A stretch of DNA of 64,000 nucleotides from Solirubrobacterales bacterium 67-14 (lineage in GTDB: Bacteria; Actinomycetota; Thermoleophilia; Solirubrobacterales; 70-9): NCBI GenBank assembly GCA_001897355.1, contig MKST01000011.1, forward strand, positions 181,876 to 245,875. The letters run 5' to 3'. Below the pieces are notes generated by a model. It searched no databases. It saw only the letters and a program-made list of their open reading frames with translations, and was not told the origin of the DNA. A program made the translations under genes and the position numbers. Of this stretch, positions 25,502 through 34,029 are shown piece by piece (the stretch's first letter is position 1; every line of letters starts with the position of its first letter).

Positions 25502-27358
25502 TCAGTAGACGTCGAGGCGGTAACGGTGATCGCGGCGCATCTCGGAGAGGTACTCCTCGGCCCCGTCGGCGTCGAGCCCGCCCTGCTCCGCGATCACTTC
25601 GACCAGCGCCGTGTGGACATCGGGCGCCATGTGGGTGCCGTCGCCGCAGACGTAGACGCAGGCCCCGTCTTCGAGCCAGGAGTAGACCTCCCCGGCCCGG
25701 CGGCGGATCCGGTCCTGCACGTAGACCTTCTCGCTCGAATCGCGCGAGAAGGCGAGGTCGAGCTGGTCGAGCACGCCGTCGCGGAACAGGTCCTGCCACT
25801 CGAGCTGGTAGAGGAAGTCGCTGCGGAAGTTGCGTTCGCCGAAGAACAGCCAGGACTTGCCTTCGACGCCGCGGGCTTCCCGTTCCTGCATGAACGAGCG
25901 GTACGGGGCGACCCCGGTGCCGGCCCCGATCATGATGATCGGAGTGTCGTCGTCGGGCAGGAGAAAATGGTCGTTCGACTGGACGTAGACCGGCACGGTC
26001 TCCTCCTCGCCGGTCAGGGTGGCGAGGTGACCGGAGGCGACCCCGGTGCGGGGCTTGTCATGCAGCGAGTAGCGCACGGTGCTGACCGTCAGGTGCGCTT
26101 CCTCCGGCGCCGCGGAAAGGCTGGAAGCGATCGAGTAGAGCCGCGGCTGCAGCGGTCTGAGACCGGCGGTCAGCTGCTCCGGGTCGATGCCGGAGACCGG
26201 GTACTTCCCGACGATGTCGATCACGTGGTTGGCGGCCAGGAACTCCATCCGCTCACGGGCCTGCTCGGAGGAGCAGAGCGCGGCAAGCTCGTCTGATCCG
26301 GCTACCTCGGCCCACTGCTCGAGGAAGCGCGGCGTCGCCGCGGTGATCTCGAGCCGGCTGGTGAGGGCCTCTTCGAGCCCGACCGAGTCCTTCTTCACCT
26401 TGACCTCGGCATCCGCCGGGAGCGAGAGCTGCTGGATGAACTCGGCGACCAGGGCCGGATCGTTCTTCGGGATGACGCCGAGCACGTCGCCGGGCCGGTA
26501 CTCGAGGCCGGACCCTTCCAGGGAGAGCTCGACGTGCCGGGTCTCCTTGGTCGAGCCACGGCCGGTCAGCTCGATGTTCTCGATCACCGGGGCCGGGAAG
26601 GGATTCTTCTTGTCGAACTTCGCCGGGGCGTTTCCGTTGGCCGTCGGGATCACGCCGAAGGCAGGGGCCGGCCCGGCTGCGGATTGCTCCGCCGCCTGGG
26701 CGGCGAGCTGTTCGATGATCGCGGTGGTCCAAGCCTCGGCGTCGTCCTCGTAGTCGACGTCGCATTCGACCCGGTCGGCCAGGCGCTCAGCCCCCAGCTC
26801 GGCCAGGCGTTCGTCGAGGCGCCGGCCGGCACCGCAGTAATGCTCGTAGGTGGAGTCGCCGAGGGCGAGCACCGCAAAGCGAAGTTCGGGAAGTTTGGGA
26901 GCCTTGCGGCCTTCCAGGAATTCGAAGAAGTCGAGGGCCGTCTGGGGCGGGTCGCCCTCGCCGTGGGTGCTGGCGATGATCAGCAGATCCTGCTCCTCCT
27001 TGAGCTTGCGGACCTTGTAGTCGGCCATGTCGACCAGGTTCGGCTCGAGGCCGTTGGCCCGGGCCGACTCGGCCAGTGATTCGGCGAGGTCCTTGCCGTT
27101 GCCGGTCTCGCTGCCGTAGAGAATCGTGGTCAGACGGGTTCCGGCCCCCGCCGCGAGGTTCTCGAGCGAGGCCAGGTCGTTGGCCAGGGCGGCATCCGGC
27201 GCTACCGCCGCCGGGGAACCCATGCGGCCGACCGCGGCCATGTAGCCGCTGACCCAGATCGCCTGTTCCGGGGTCAGGGACGCGGCGAAGCCGCCCAGCT
27301 GTTCAAGCTGGGCGGCTGAAAGCATTGCCGCGGGCAATTCTGGAGCGGTCGTGCTCAC
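25502..27358 (-). CDS. cysJ: Sulfite reductase flavoprotein (alpha subunit)
   Basis: 618 residues. Flavodoxin-like FMN domain (I-L-Y-G-S-E-T-G-N-G, S-T-H-G-E-G-D-P-P), a linker, then the FAD/NADPH reductase domain (R-L-Y-S-I-A-S-S, G-V-A-S-G-H-L, M-I-G-A-G-T-G-V-A-P-Y-R, F-F-G-E-R-N) and a final Y-R-L-D-V-Y, the canonical CysJ C-terminus. It passes electrons from NADPH to CysI. GTG start at 27358, one base after the peroxiredoxin stop, gives a normal N-terminus. Confidence 0.93.
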   Translation of the reverse strand: MSTTAPELPAAMLSAAQLEQLGGFAASLTPEQAIWVSGYMAAVGRMGSPAAVAPDAALANDLASLENLAAGAGTRLTTILYGSETGNGKDLAESLAESARANGLEPNLVDMADYKVRKLKEEQDLLIIASTHGEGDPPQTALDFFEFLEGRKAPKLPELRFAVLALGDSTYEHYCGAGRRLDERLAELGAERLADRVECDVDYEDDAEAWTTAIIEQLAAQAAEQSAAGPAPAFGVIPTANGNAPAKFDKKNPFPAPVIENIELTGRGSTKETRHVELSLEGSGLEYRPGDVLGVIPKNDPALVAEFIQQLSLPADAEVKVKKDSVGLEEALTSRLEITAATPRFLEQWAEVAGSDELAALCSSEQARERMEFLAANHVIDIVGKYPVSGIDPEQLTAGLRPLQPRLYSIASSLSAAPEEAHLTVSTVRYSLHDKPRTGVASGHLATLTGEEETVPVYVQSNDHFLLPDDDTPIIMIGAGTGVAPYRSFMQEREARGVEGKSWLFFGERNFRSDFLYQLEWQDLFRDGVLDQLDLAFSRDSSEKVYVQDRIRRRAGEVYSWLEDGACVYVCGDGTHMAPDVHTALVEVIAEQGGLDADGAEEYLSEMRRDHRYRLDVY

Positions 27359-27359
27359 T

Positions 27360-28016
27360 TCAGGGAGCGGGAACCACGCGCATGTACGGCAGCGGGGTCT
27401 CCCAGCCGTCCGGGTAACGCTCGTTGGCCTGCTCTTCACTGACCGAGCCGGCCAGGATCACGTCTTCGCCGGGCTGCCACTGGGCAGGGGTGGTGAGCTG
27501 CTGCTCGGCGGTCAGCTGCAGCGACTGGATCACGCGCAGGATCTCGTCGAAGTTGCGGCCGGTGGTCATCGGGTAGATCATGACCAGCTTGATCTTCTTG
27601 TCCGGGCCGATCACGAAGACGTTGCGCAGGGTGGCGTTCTGGGCCGGGGTGCGCTCGGTCGGGTCGCCTTCCACGTCGGGCGGCAGCATGTTGTAGGCCT
27701 TGGCCACTGCGTGGTCGGTGTCAGCGATGATCGGATAGTTGACGGCCGCACCCGAGTTCTGCTGGATGTCGTCGGTCCACCTGGCGCTGGCCTCGACCGG
27801 GTCGGTCGAAATCGCGATGATCTTGGTGCCGAGCTTCTCGAAGTCGTCCTGGATGCTCGCCATGTAGCCGAGTTCCGTGGTGCAGACCGGCGTGAAGGCA
27901 CGCGGGTGGGAGAACAGAACGGCCCAACCGTCGCCGATCCAGTCGTGGAACGAAATATCGCCCGCAGTGGTCTGGGCGGTGAAATCCGGGGCGGTATCGC
28001 CGATTGTCAGAGCCAT
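27360..28016 (-). CDS. 1-Cys peroxiredoxin (Prx6/AhpC-TSA family)
   Basis: 218 residues. Peroxidatic Cys45 in F-T-P-V-C-T-T-E with upstream F-S-H-P and downstream Arg; the C-terminal extension (P-A-Q-W-Q-P-G-E-D-V, then R-Y-P-D-G-W) is typical of the 1-Cys Prx6 group. It reduces peroxides. GAGAGGA lies 5 nt before the ATG. First gene of an operon with cysJ and cysI, linking peroxide defence to sulfur assimilation. The leader holds two inverted repeats. Confidence 0.92.
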   Translation of the reverse strand: MALTIGDTAPDFTAQTTAGDISFHDWIGDGWAVLFSHPRAFTPVCTTELGYMASIQDDFEKLGTKIIAISTDPVEASARWTDDIQQNSGAAVNYPIIADTDHAVAKAYNMLPPDVEGDPTERTPAQNATLRNVFVIGPDKKIKLVMIYPMTTGRNFDEILRVIQSLQLTAEQQLTTPAQWQPGEDVILAGSVSEEQANERYPDGWETPLPYMRVVPAP

Positions 28017-28055
28017 GGAAATCCTCTCGTAGCTGGTGTTGAAATCTAATCTATA

Positions 28056-28092
28056 AATCCCGATCAGGATTCATCAGTATCCCAAACGATAC
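28056..28092 (-). promoter_or_regulatory. Two short inverted repeats in the prx-cysJI promoter region
   Basis: AATCC (28056-28060) with GGATT (28067-28071), and GTATC (28077-28081) with GATAC (28088-28092), both with 6-nt gaps and 21-nt spacing, i.e. on the same DNA face. They lie 40-76 nt upstream of prx in an AT-richer patch. They may bind a redox or cysteine-status regulator; this is suggestive only. Confidence 0.4.
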
Positions 28093-28188
28093 CGGATCGC
28101 CCCCACGAGGGGCAAATCGCTGCTGCGAAAGGTTTCCAGGCGTGTCAACGGCCTCGGGTCGGCCCTCGTCCCGACCCTGGCCGGTGGG

Positions 28189-28578
28189 CTAAGCGGGCGG
28201 GTTCTCGGCGAACTGCGGTGCGTCGCCGCCGATCACCTCCCAGGACGGCTTGTAGGCGACCTGGAGGTGGAAGCTCGGTTCGAGGTCGAGCTCCCGCATC
28301 AAGCCCGCTGCGACGAAGAACTTGTCGCCCAGATCGTCGTAGATGCTCGACCCGCAGTTGCTGCAGAAATTGCGCGGGGCGAACTCGCTCTCGTATGTGT
28401 GCACGAGCTCCTCACCGCTGGTGAAGGTGAAGTTCTCCCGGGCGACGACCACCCCAGCCAGGTTCGACCCGGTCCACCGCTGGCAGCGGGTGCAGTGGCA
28501 GTAGCCGAGCGCTTCGGGATCCCGCACCTCGTACTCCACCTGGCCGCAGAGGCAGGCCCCTTTCAGCGTCTCACTCAT
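28189..28578 (-). CDS. GFA / CENP-V-like zinc protein
   Basis: 129 residues with the Mss4-like zinc fold: G-A-C-L-C-G-Q-V, Y-C-H-C-T-R-C-Q and F-C-S-N-C-G-S-S provide seven or more Cys ligands. Relatives include glutathione-dependent formaldehyde-activating enzymes, but many members act on other thiol adducts, so the reaction is open. The ATG at 28578 was chosen because GAGGAGG lies 5 nt upstream; a GTG one codon earlier is too close to it. Confidence 0.85.
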   Translation of the reverse strand: MSETLKGACLCGQVEYEVRDPEALGYCHCTRCQRWTGSNLAGVVVARENFTFTSGEELVHTYESEFAPRNFCSNCGSSIYDDLGDKFFVAAGLMRELDLEPSFHLQVAYKPSWEVIGGDAPQFAENPPA

Positions 28579-28773
28579 CACAACCTCCTCGATTGAATTT
28601 GACGACGCCCTTCGACCCTATCCCGGCCAGCCTGCCCGCGGGGAGTTTTTCGCTTGGGCCGTCACTCGCCGGCCGGATCGCCTGAGCGGCCCGTTGATGG
28701 TTTGGAGGCGGGAGCCTGGGATACCTTTGCGGGTAGGAAGCCCTATGGGCAAGGCAACCAGTTGGAGGACACA

Positions 28774-29052
28774 ATGATCGGCTTCATCATCGGATTGCTA
28801 ATCATCGGCCTGATCGCCGGTGCGGTGGCCCGCTTGCTCGTCCCCGGGAAACAGGAAATGTCGGTTCCCATGACCATGCTGATCGGCGTGATCGGCTCCT
28901 TCGTCGGCGGGTTCCTCGGCGCCCTGATCTTCGGCAAGGACATCGACGACGGCTTTTTCCAGGCCTCCGGGATCATCGGCTCGATAATCGGCGCGATCAT
29001 CGTCCTGCTGATCTGGCAGAAGCTGGGCTCCCGCGCCACGATCCGCAGCTGA
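28774..29052 (+). CDS. GlsB/YeaQ/YmgE-family small membrane protein
   Basis: 92 residues, three transmembrane helices with Gly-rich packing (I-I-G-L-L-I-I-G-L-I-A-G, I-G-V-I-G-S-F-V-G-G-F-L-G, I-G-S-I-I-G-A-I-I-V). Family members are transglycosylase-associated, stress-induced inner-membrane proteins without a known reaction. GGAGG lies 5 nt upstream of the ATG at 28774, which rules out the longer in-frame start at 28654. The last 56 nt overlap the convergent P-type ATPase gene. Confidence 0.88.
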   Translation: MIGFIIGLLIIGLIAGAVARLLVPGKQEMSVPMTMLIGVIGSFVGGFLGALIFGKDIDDGFFQASGIIGSIIGAIIVLLIWQKLGSRATIRS

Positions 29053-30982
29053 CCGAGACCGCCGGCGGTCGGCTCGACCAGTGCGGCGGGGGCAAGTTCA
29101 CTTTCCGGCCGGCCCGGACGCCGTTGGCGATGACCAGGACCTCGGCCAGCTCGTGGATCGCGACGACCGCGGCCAGTCCGAGCAATCCGGCCGCGGCGAG
29201 GGGGACCAGCGCGACCAGAATCCCGCCGGACAGCAGCAGGTTCTGTCGCATGATGTGGCCGGCCCGGCGCGCATGGGCGAGCGTGTCGGGTAGGTGACGC
29301 AGGTCATCTCCCATCAGCGCGACGTCCGCAGCCTCGATCGCGACGTCGGTCCCCATCGCCCCCATGGCGATGCCGACATCGGCGGTGGCCAACGCCGGTG
29401 CGTCGTTGATCCCATCTCCTACCATCGCCACCGCGCCCTGTTTCTGGAGTTCTTCCAGTGCGGTTACCTTGTCGATCGGCAATAGATCGGCGTGGACCGA
29501 ATCGACGCCGGCCTGGACAGCCAACGCTTCGGCCGTCTGCCGGTTGTCACCAGTCAGCATCGCCGTGCGCAGTCCGAGGCGCTCCAGCCCGACGACCGCC
29601 GCCCGTGCCTCCGGCCGCAACTCGTCCCGAACCGCGACCGCGCCGAGCAGCCTCTCGTCCGATTCGAGGAGCACCACCGTCGAACCGGCCTCCTGAAGTC
29701 GCGCGACCTCGCCGGAGATCCCGTCGGCTTCGATGTAGCCGGGCCGGCCGAGCCTGAGGCACTGGCCATCCAGGAAGCCGGTGAGTCCGCTTCCTGGAAC
29801 CGCCTCGACCCCGTCGGCCGTGGGACCGTCCGGGGAGAAGGCGACGATCGCCTCGGCCAAGGGGTGTTCGCTGCGCCGTTCCAAGGTCGCGGCAAGGCTG
29901 AGTATCTCGTCGGAGGTTGCATCTCCCACGGTCACCACCTCGACCACTCGAGGCCGGTTCAGCGTGAGCGTGCCCGTCTTGTCGAGCGCCACCGCCCCCA
30001 CGCCGGACAGCGCCTCGAGCGCTGCGCCACCCTTGATCAGGACACCCGAACGGGTCGCGGCGCCGATCGCCGCAACGACGGTCACCGGCACCGAGATCGC
30101 GAAGGCACAGGGTGCCGCCGCGACCAGAACGACCAAGGAACGCTCGATCCAGGTCGTCGGGTCACCCAGCACGGAGCCCACCACGGCGAGCGCGAACGCC
30201 ACGATCAGAACCCCGGGGACGAGCGGGCGTGCGATCCGTTCCGCCAGGCGCTGGCTGCTTCCCTTGCGGTCCTGTGCTTCCTCGACGATCCGCACGGTCC
30301 GCGCCAGCGAGTCGTCGACGGTCCGGGCCGTCACTTCGACCTGGAGCGCCGCCCCGCCGTTGATCGCCGCCGCGAATACCTCCTCGCCGGGGCCGCGCTC
30401 GACCGGTATCGATTCGCCGGTGATCGCGGAGAAGTCGAGCGCCGATCGCCCCGAACGGATCAAGCCATCGGTCGCCAGGCGCTCCCCCGGCCGTACCACC
30501 AGCCTGTCCCCCACCTCGAGTTCTCCAGGGTCGATGCCCGCCTCGATCCCATTCCGCAGGACGGTGACTCGGGCCGGCACGAGGTCCAGCAGGGAGCGCA
30601 ACCCACGACGGGTCTTGGTCAAGGCGTAGCTCTCCAGCGCTTCGGAGATGGAGAACAGGAAGGCCAGGGTGGCGGCCTCACCGAGCTCGCCGAGGATCGT
30701 CGCACCGATTGCGGCGATCGCCATCAGCGTGCCCACGCCGAGCCTCCCGCGGAAGATGCCCCGTACCGCATCGGGAATGAAGGTCAGGCCACCGACCACC
30801 AGGGCAACGGCGAAGAGGACGGTCGCGATCGGTGCGGGTGCGCCCGCAAGTCCCGCCGTGATCCCACCGGCCAGTGCGGTCCCCGAGGCGATCGCCAGCT
30901 GGATCTCCCGAACCGCGAGCAGCCGGACGGGCGCCTCCTCGATGACCTCCTCCTCGACCGATGTGCAGCAGGCGTCACTCAT
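28997..30982 (-). CDS. P1B-type metal-exporting ATPase (variant A-P-C / H-E-L-A-E type)
   Basis: 661 residues. Phosphorylation motif D-K-T-G-T-L-T, T-G-E-S actuator loop, S-E-H-P-L in the nucleotide domain, G-D-G-I-N-D-A-P hinge. No N-terminal HMA domain; instead D-A-C-C-T and acidic residues. The membrane metal motif is A-P-C-A-F-A-I-S rather than C-P-C, and the last helix carries H-E-L-A-E-V-L-V-I-A-N-G, which recalls the P1B-4 group (S-P-C, H-E-G-G-T), so specificity may be Co, Zn or Cd. The start overlaps the CadC-like gene by 8 nt. The final 35 residues are unlike the family and are encoded antisense to the glsB-like gene. Confidence 0.87.
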   Translation of the reverse strand: MSDACCTSVEEEVIEEAPVRLLAVREIQLAIASGTALAGGITAGLAGAPAPIATVLFAVALVVGGLTFIPDAVRGIFRGRLGVGTLMAIAAIGATILGELGEAATLAFLFSISEALESYALTKTRRGLRSLLDLVPARVTVLRNGIEAGIDPGELEVGDRLVVRPGERLATDGLIRSGRSALDFSAITGESIPVERGPGEEVFAAAINGGAALQVEVTARTVDDSLARTVRIVEEAQDRKGSSQRLAERIARPLVPGVLIVAFALAVVGSVLGDPTTWIERSLVVLVAAAPCAFAISVPVTVVAAIGAATRSGVLIKGGAALEALSGVGAVALDKTGTLTLNRPRVVEVVTVGDATSDEILSLAATLERRSEHPLAEAIVAFSPDGPTADGVEAVPGSGLTGFLDGQCLRLGRPGYIEADGISGEVARLQEAGSTVVLLESDERLLGAVAVRDELRPEARAAVVGLERLGLRTAMLTGDNRQTAEALAVQAGVDSVHADLLPIDKVTALEELQKQGAVAMVGDGINDAPALATADVGIAMGAMGTDVAIEAADVALMGDDLRHLPDTLAHARRAGHIMRQNLLLSGGILVALVPLAAAGLLGLAAVVAIHELAEVLVIANGVRAGRKVNLPPPHWSSRPPAVSVSCGSWRGSPASARSAGR

Positions 30983-31322
30983 GTCTGGCCGTTTCCAGGG
31001 AATCGAGCAGGGATGCCCCGGCGTCGGTCAGGGCATAGAGGACCATCTTGCCGTCACGCCGCGACCGCGCCAGTCCCGCCTGACGGAGCAGCCGAACGTG
31101 GTGTGAAACCAGGTTCTCGCTGCGGCCGAGGATCCAGGCGAGGTCGCAGACGCAGAGCTCTCGCCCCTCGCGCAAGGCGCGGGCCGCGAGCATCCTGGTC
31201 GGGTCACCCAACGCCTTGGCCTGCGCCGCGTCTCGTTCGGCCTCGTCCGGATCGAGCCGGCCACGGATCGACTCGGCCAATGGCAGGTCAAGGCAAAGCA
31301 GCTCGCAACGATCATCCGTCAT
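30975..31322 (-). CDS. ArsR/SmtB-family metal sensor (CadC-like)
   Basis: 115 residues with a winged HTH. N-terminal C-E-L-L-C-L-D-L-P and alpha-3 E-L-C-V-C-D-L together make the four-Cys site of CadC-type Cd/Pb/Zn sensors. E-N-L-V-S-H-H-V-R-L-L is the recognition helix. It should repress itself and the ATPase it overlaps, and release DNA on metal binding. A perfect palindrome lies 9 bp upstream of its start. A paralogue is encoded at 58745-59104. Confidence 0.9.
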   Translation of the reverse strand: MTDDRCELLCLDLPLAESIRGRLDPDEAERDAAQAKALGDPTRMLAARALREGRELCVCDLAWILGRSENLVSHHVRLLRQAGLARSRRDGKMVLYALTDAGASLLDSLETARHE

Positions 31323-31330
31323 ACCTACAT

Positions 31331-31346
31331 TCTAATGAATATTAGA
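31331..31346. promoter_or_regulatory. Operator for the CadC-like repressor
   Basis: TCTAAT (31331-31336) and ATTAGA (31341-31346) are exact complements with a 4-nt gap, in an AT-rich stretch directly upstream of the repressor gene. This is the expected place and type for ArsR/SmtB binding. Confidence 0.65.
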
Positions 31347-31373
31347 TTGACTACGAATCGGTCCCGGGCCGGG

Positions 31374-32243
31374 TCAAACCGGTTCCCCCGCTGCCAACTC
31401 GCGATGCCGACGCCGCCCAAGCAGCCCGTATCGCGGCGCGAGCAGGTAGGCCGCGGCGAAGATCAAGGCGAGTGCGCAGACGATGCACCCGCCGGTCGAC
31501 GCGTCGAGGTGGTAGCTCGCGTACGTTCCGACCACGGTCGAGGCCACCCCGACCCCACTGGCGATCGCCAGCATTCGGTCGAACCGGTCGGTCAGCAGGT
31601 AGGCGGTCGCGCCGGGGGTGATCAGCATCGCGACGACGAGCACGATGCCGACCGCCTGGAGGGCGACGATCACGGTCAGTGCCAGCAGCACCAGCAGGGT
31701 CACCTCGAGTTTGCGAGGCGATATCCCGATCGCGTGGGCGTGGGTTGGGTCGAAGGCGTAGAGCACGAGGCTGCGGCGAAGCATGAGCAGCACCGCCACG
31801 GTGATGCCGCCGAGGATCAAGACCTGGGCGATGTCCGAGTCGGACACCCCGAGCACGTTGCCGAAGAGGATGTGGAAGAGGTCCACCTGCGACGGGATCA
31901 CGCTGACCAGCACCACGCCGAGAGCGAACAGCGCCGTGAACACGACCCCGATCGCCGCGTCCTCCTTGATCCGGCTGGTCCGGCTCACCCCGCCGATCAG
32001 GCCGACGGCGCCGATCCCGAAAAGGAAGGCGCCGGCAGCGAAAGGAGCGCCTACGACGTAGCTGAGCACGACCCCGGGCAGGACGGCATGGGAGACGGCG
32101 TCACCCATCAGCGACCAGCCCAGCAGGGTGAGCCAGCAGGAGAGCATCGCGCAGGCGAGGCCCACGACCACGGCGACCAACAATGCCCGCTGCATGAACT
32201 CGTACTGCAGGGGGTCAGTGAACCAGGCAACCAAATCCATCAT
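31374..32243 (-). CDS. Metal ABC transporter permease (Mn/Zn, cluster 9 family)
   Basis: 289 residues with eight or nine membrane helices. Q-R-A-L-L-V-A-V-V-V-G-L-A-C-A near the N-terminus and G-D-A-V-S-H-A-V-L-P-G-V match ZnuB/MntB/SitC-type permeases. It forms the channel of the importer with the ATPase and binding protein encoded upstream; its ATG overlaps the ATPase stop (ATGA). Confidence 0.9.
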   Translation of the reverse strand: MMDLVAWFTDPLQYEFMQRALLVAVVVGLACAMLSCWLTLLGWSLMGDAVSHAVLPGVVLSYVVGAPFAAGAFLFGIGAVGLIGGVSRTSRIKEDAAIGVVFTALFALGVVLVSVIPSQVDLFHILFGNVLGVSDSDIAQVLILGGITVAVLLMLRRSLVLYAFDPTHAHAIGISPRKLEVTLLVLLALTVIVALQAVGIVLVVAMLITPGATAYLLTDRFDRMLAIASGVGVASTVVGTYASYHLDASTGGCIVCALALIFAAAYLLAPRYGLLGRRRHRELAAGEPV

Positions 32244-33007
32244 GCCACCGCCTCTTCCGGCCGGAGCGCCTCGCGTGGCACGAATCCGCCAAAAGCCTGG
32301 GCCAACAGGTCGGGGGTCAACGTCTCCTCGGGCGGCCCGTGTGCGATGACCTGCCGGTTGATCAACGCCACCTCGTCGCAGAGTGCGGGTACGGCCACGA
32401 GGTCGTGAGTCGAGACGAGCACGGTCTTGCCCTCCTCTGAAAGCTCCCGCAACAGACCGGTGATCATCGCTTCGCTTCGCTTGTCGACGCCGGCAAATGG
32501 CTCGTCGAGCAGCAGGAGATCGGCGCCCTGGGCAAGACCCCGGGCGACGAACGCACGTTTCCGCTGGCCGCCCGAGAGAGCCCCGATCTGCCGGTCGGCC
32601 AGGTCGGCCAGCTCACAACGGTCAAGGGCCGCGGAGACCGCTTCCCGGTCCCGGCCGGTGGATCGCCGCCGCCATCCCATCTGGCCGTAGCGGCCCATCG
32701 CGACCACGTCGGTGACCGAGATCGGGAAATCCCAATCGACGTCTTCGGTCTGGGGTGTGTAGGCGATCCGCAGCTCCTTACGCGACCGGACCGGGTCCTC
32801 GCCGAAGATCTCGATCGACCCGGCCTCGGTCCGGACCAACCCCATCAACGCCTTGAAAAGGGTCGACTTGCCGGAGCCGTTCATGCCGATCAGCCCGTGA
32901 ACCCGTCCGGGAGCAACCTCGAGGTCGACCCCGTCGAGCGCCCTTGTCTCCCCGTAACTGACCCGGACGCCGACGGCCCGGACCGCGGGTGTCTCGAGCT
33001 CACTCAC
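32240..33007 (-). CDS. Metal ABC transporter ATPase (Mn/Zn type)
   Basis: 255 residues. Walker A G-M-N-G-S-G-K-S-T, Q-loop T-P-Q-T-E-D-V-D-W-D-F-P (typical of MntA/ZnuC-like proteins), signature L-S-G-G-Q-R-K-R, Walker B L-L-L-L-D-E-P-F and H-loop S-T-H-D. It energises metal import. The GTG at 33007 overlaps the binding-protein stop codon (GTGA) and gives a full domain; the longer frame to 33280 is the upstream gene out of frame. Confidence 0.92.
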   Translation of the reverse strand: MSELETPAVRAVGVRVSYGETRALDGVDLEVAPGRVHGLIGMNGSGKSTLFKALMGLVRTEAGSIEIFGEDPVRSRKELRIAYTPQTEDVDWDFPISVTDVVAMGRYGQMGWRRRSTGRDREAVSAALDRCELADLADRQIGALSGGQRKRAFVARGLAQGADLLLLDEPFAGVDKRSEAMITGLLRELSEEGKTVLVSTHDLVAVPALCDEVALINRQVIAHGPPEETLTPDLLAQAFGGFVPREALRPEEAVA

Positions 33008-33987
33008 CGGCTGCCACCCTCGGTCAGGCCGCTGACGATCGTCTCCGCGTCCCGGCGAAGCAACGCTTCGTAGCTCGGCACGGGTCCGTCCGCGTCGGAG
33101 AGGGAATCGACATAGAGCACACCGCCGAACTCGGCGCCCGACTCGCTCGCGACCTGCTTCTGAGCCTTGTCGCTCACCGTCGACTCGCAGAAGACCGCCG
33201 GCACCTTGCGCTCGCGCACCGTGTCGACCACATCGGCGATCTGCTGGGGAGTGCCCTCCTGTTCGGCATTGACCGGCCAAAGGTAGGCCTCCTCCAGGCC
33301 GAAGTCGTGGGCCATGTAGGAGAAGGCGCCCTCGCAGGTGACGAGCACCCGCTGGTCCTGCGACAGGTCACCCAGCTCCCGGTCGACGAACTCCCGCACC
33401 TTCTCCAGGCGTTTCTCGTAGCGCTCGGCATTTCGCCGGTAGACAGCCGCGCCGTCCGGGTCCAGCTCGGTCAGCGCCTTGCGGATGTTCTCGATGTATA
33501 TGTCGGCAGCGCCGACCGACATCCAGGCATGCGGATTCGGCTTGCCCGCGTACTCGCTCTCCCCCGCGATCGGGATCGGCTCGACTCCCTCGCTCAGCGT
33601 CACCCGGTCGGCCCCGCTTCGTTCGACGAACTGATCAAACCAACGTTCCAGGCCGAGACCGTTGTCGAAGATCAGGTCGGCGCTCTCCGCATTCGCGATG
33701 TCCGAAGGTGTCGGCTCGTAGCCGTGGATCTCGGCCCCGGGCTTCGTTATCGAGGCGACTTCGACCCGATCGCCGGCAACATTTTCAATCATGTCGGCGA
33801 CCACGGTGAAGGTGGCCAGGACCTTGGGCTTGCCCGATCCGTCGCCACCTCCCGAGGATCCACAGCCGAGTGCGCCGATGGCCAGGACCACACATCCGAT
33901 CAGCGAGGCCGCAACAACGACCCCAGCCTTTCGGCGCCCGATCGGCGCCCGTTTTACGAGCTTTGAGTAAGTTGAGACATTATTCAT
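33004..33987 (-). CDS. Metal-binding lipoprotein of ABC importer (cluster A-I, Mn/Zn)
   Basis: About 327 residues. Signal peptide with lipobox L-G-C, then a Gly/Ser linker. The four ligands of cluster A-I binding proteins are visible: His in E-I-H-G-Y-E-P-T, His in N-P-H-A-W-M-S, Glu in C-E-G-A-F-S-Y and Asp in Y-V-D-S-L-S-D. The Glu at the third position favours Mn over Zn by comparison with PsaA/MntC. The family's long His-rich loop is absent. The ATG at 33987 was chosen because an upstream one (33999) falls inside the operator. First gene of a three-gene import operon. Confidence 0.88.
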   Translation of the reverse strand: MNNVSTYSKLVKRAPIGRRKAGVVVAASLIGCVVLAIGALGCGSSGGGDGSGKPKVLATFTVVADMIENVAGDRVEVASITKPGAEIHGYEPTPSDIANAESADLIFDNGLGLERWFDQFVERSGADRVTLSEGVEPIPIAGESEYAGKPNPHAWMSVGAADIYIENIRKALTELDPDGAAVYRRNAERYEKRLEKVREFVDRELGDLSQDQRVLVTCEGAFSYMAHDFGLEEAYLWPVNAEQEGTPQQIADVVDTVRERKVPAVFCESTVSDKAQKQVASESGAEFGGVLYVDSLSDADGPVPSYEALLRRDAETIVSGLTEGGSR

Positions 33988-33989
33988 GA

Positions 33990-34023
33990 GCCAAAACATA
34001 ACAAAAGTTTTGGCATGCCTAAA
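33990..34023. promoter_or_regulatory. DtxR/MntR-type operator upstream of the Mn/Zn importer
   Basis: 34008-34023 (TTTTGGCATGCCTAAA) is a 16-bp palindrome, 7 of 8 pairs matching, of the kind bound by DtxR/MntR-family metalloregulators. An overlapping repeat GCCAAAAC (33990-33997) / GTTTTGGC (34007-34014) adds a second half-site. It sits between the enoyl-CoA hydratase stop and the lipoprotein start, so it would repress the importer when the metal is plentiful. The regulator is not encoded in the window. Confidence 0.65.
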
Positions 34024-34029
34024 TTTACG

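Noticed and set aside
23913-25508. 531-residue plus-strand ORF over cysI
   Set aside because: Antisense shadow produced by high-GC third positions; cysI on the minus strand is unambiguous.
29492-31345. 617-residue plus-strand ORF over the first P-type ATPase
   Set aside because: Antisense shadow; residues are low-complexity Arg/Gly/Asp-rich, while the minus frame carries all ATPase motifs.
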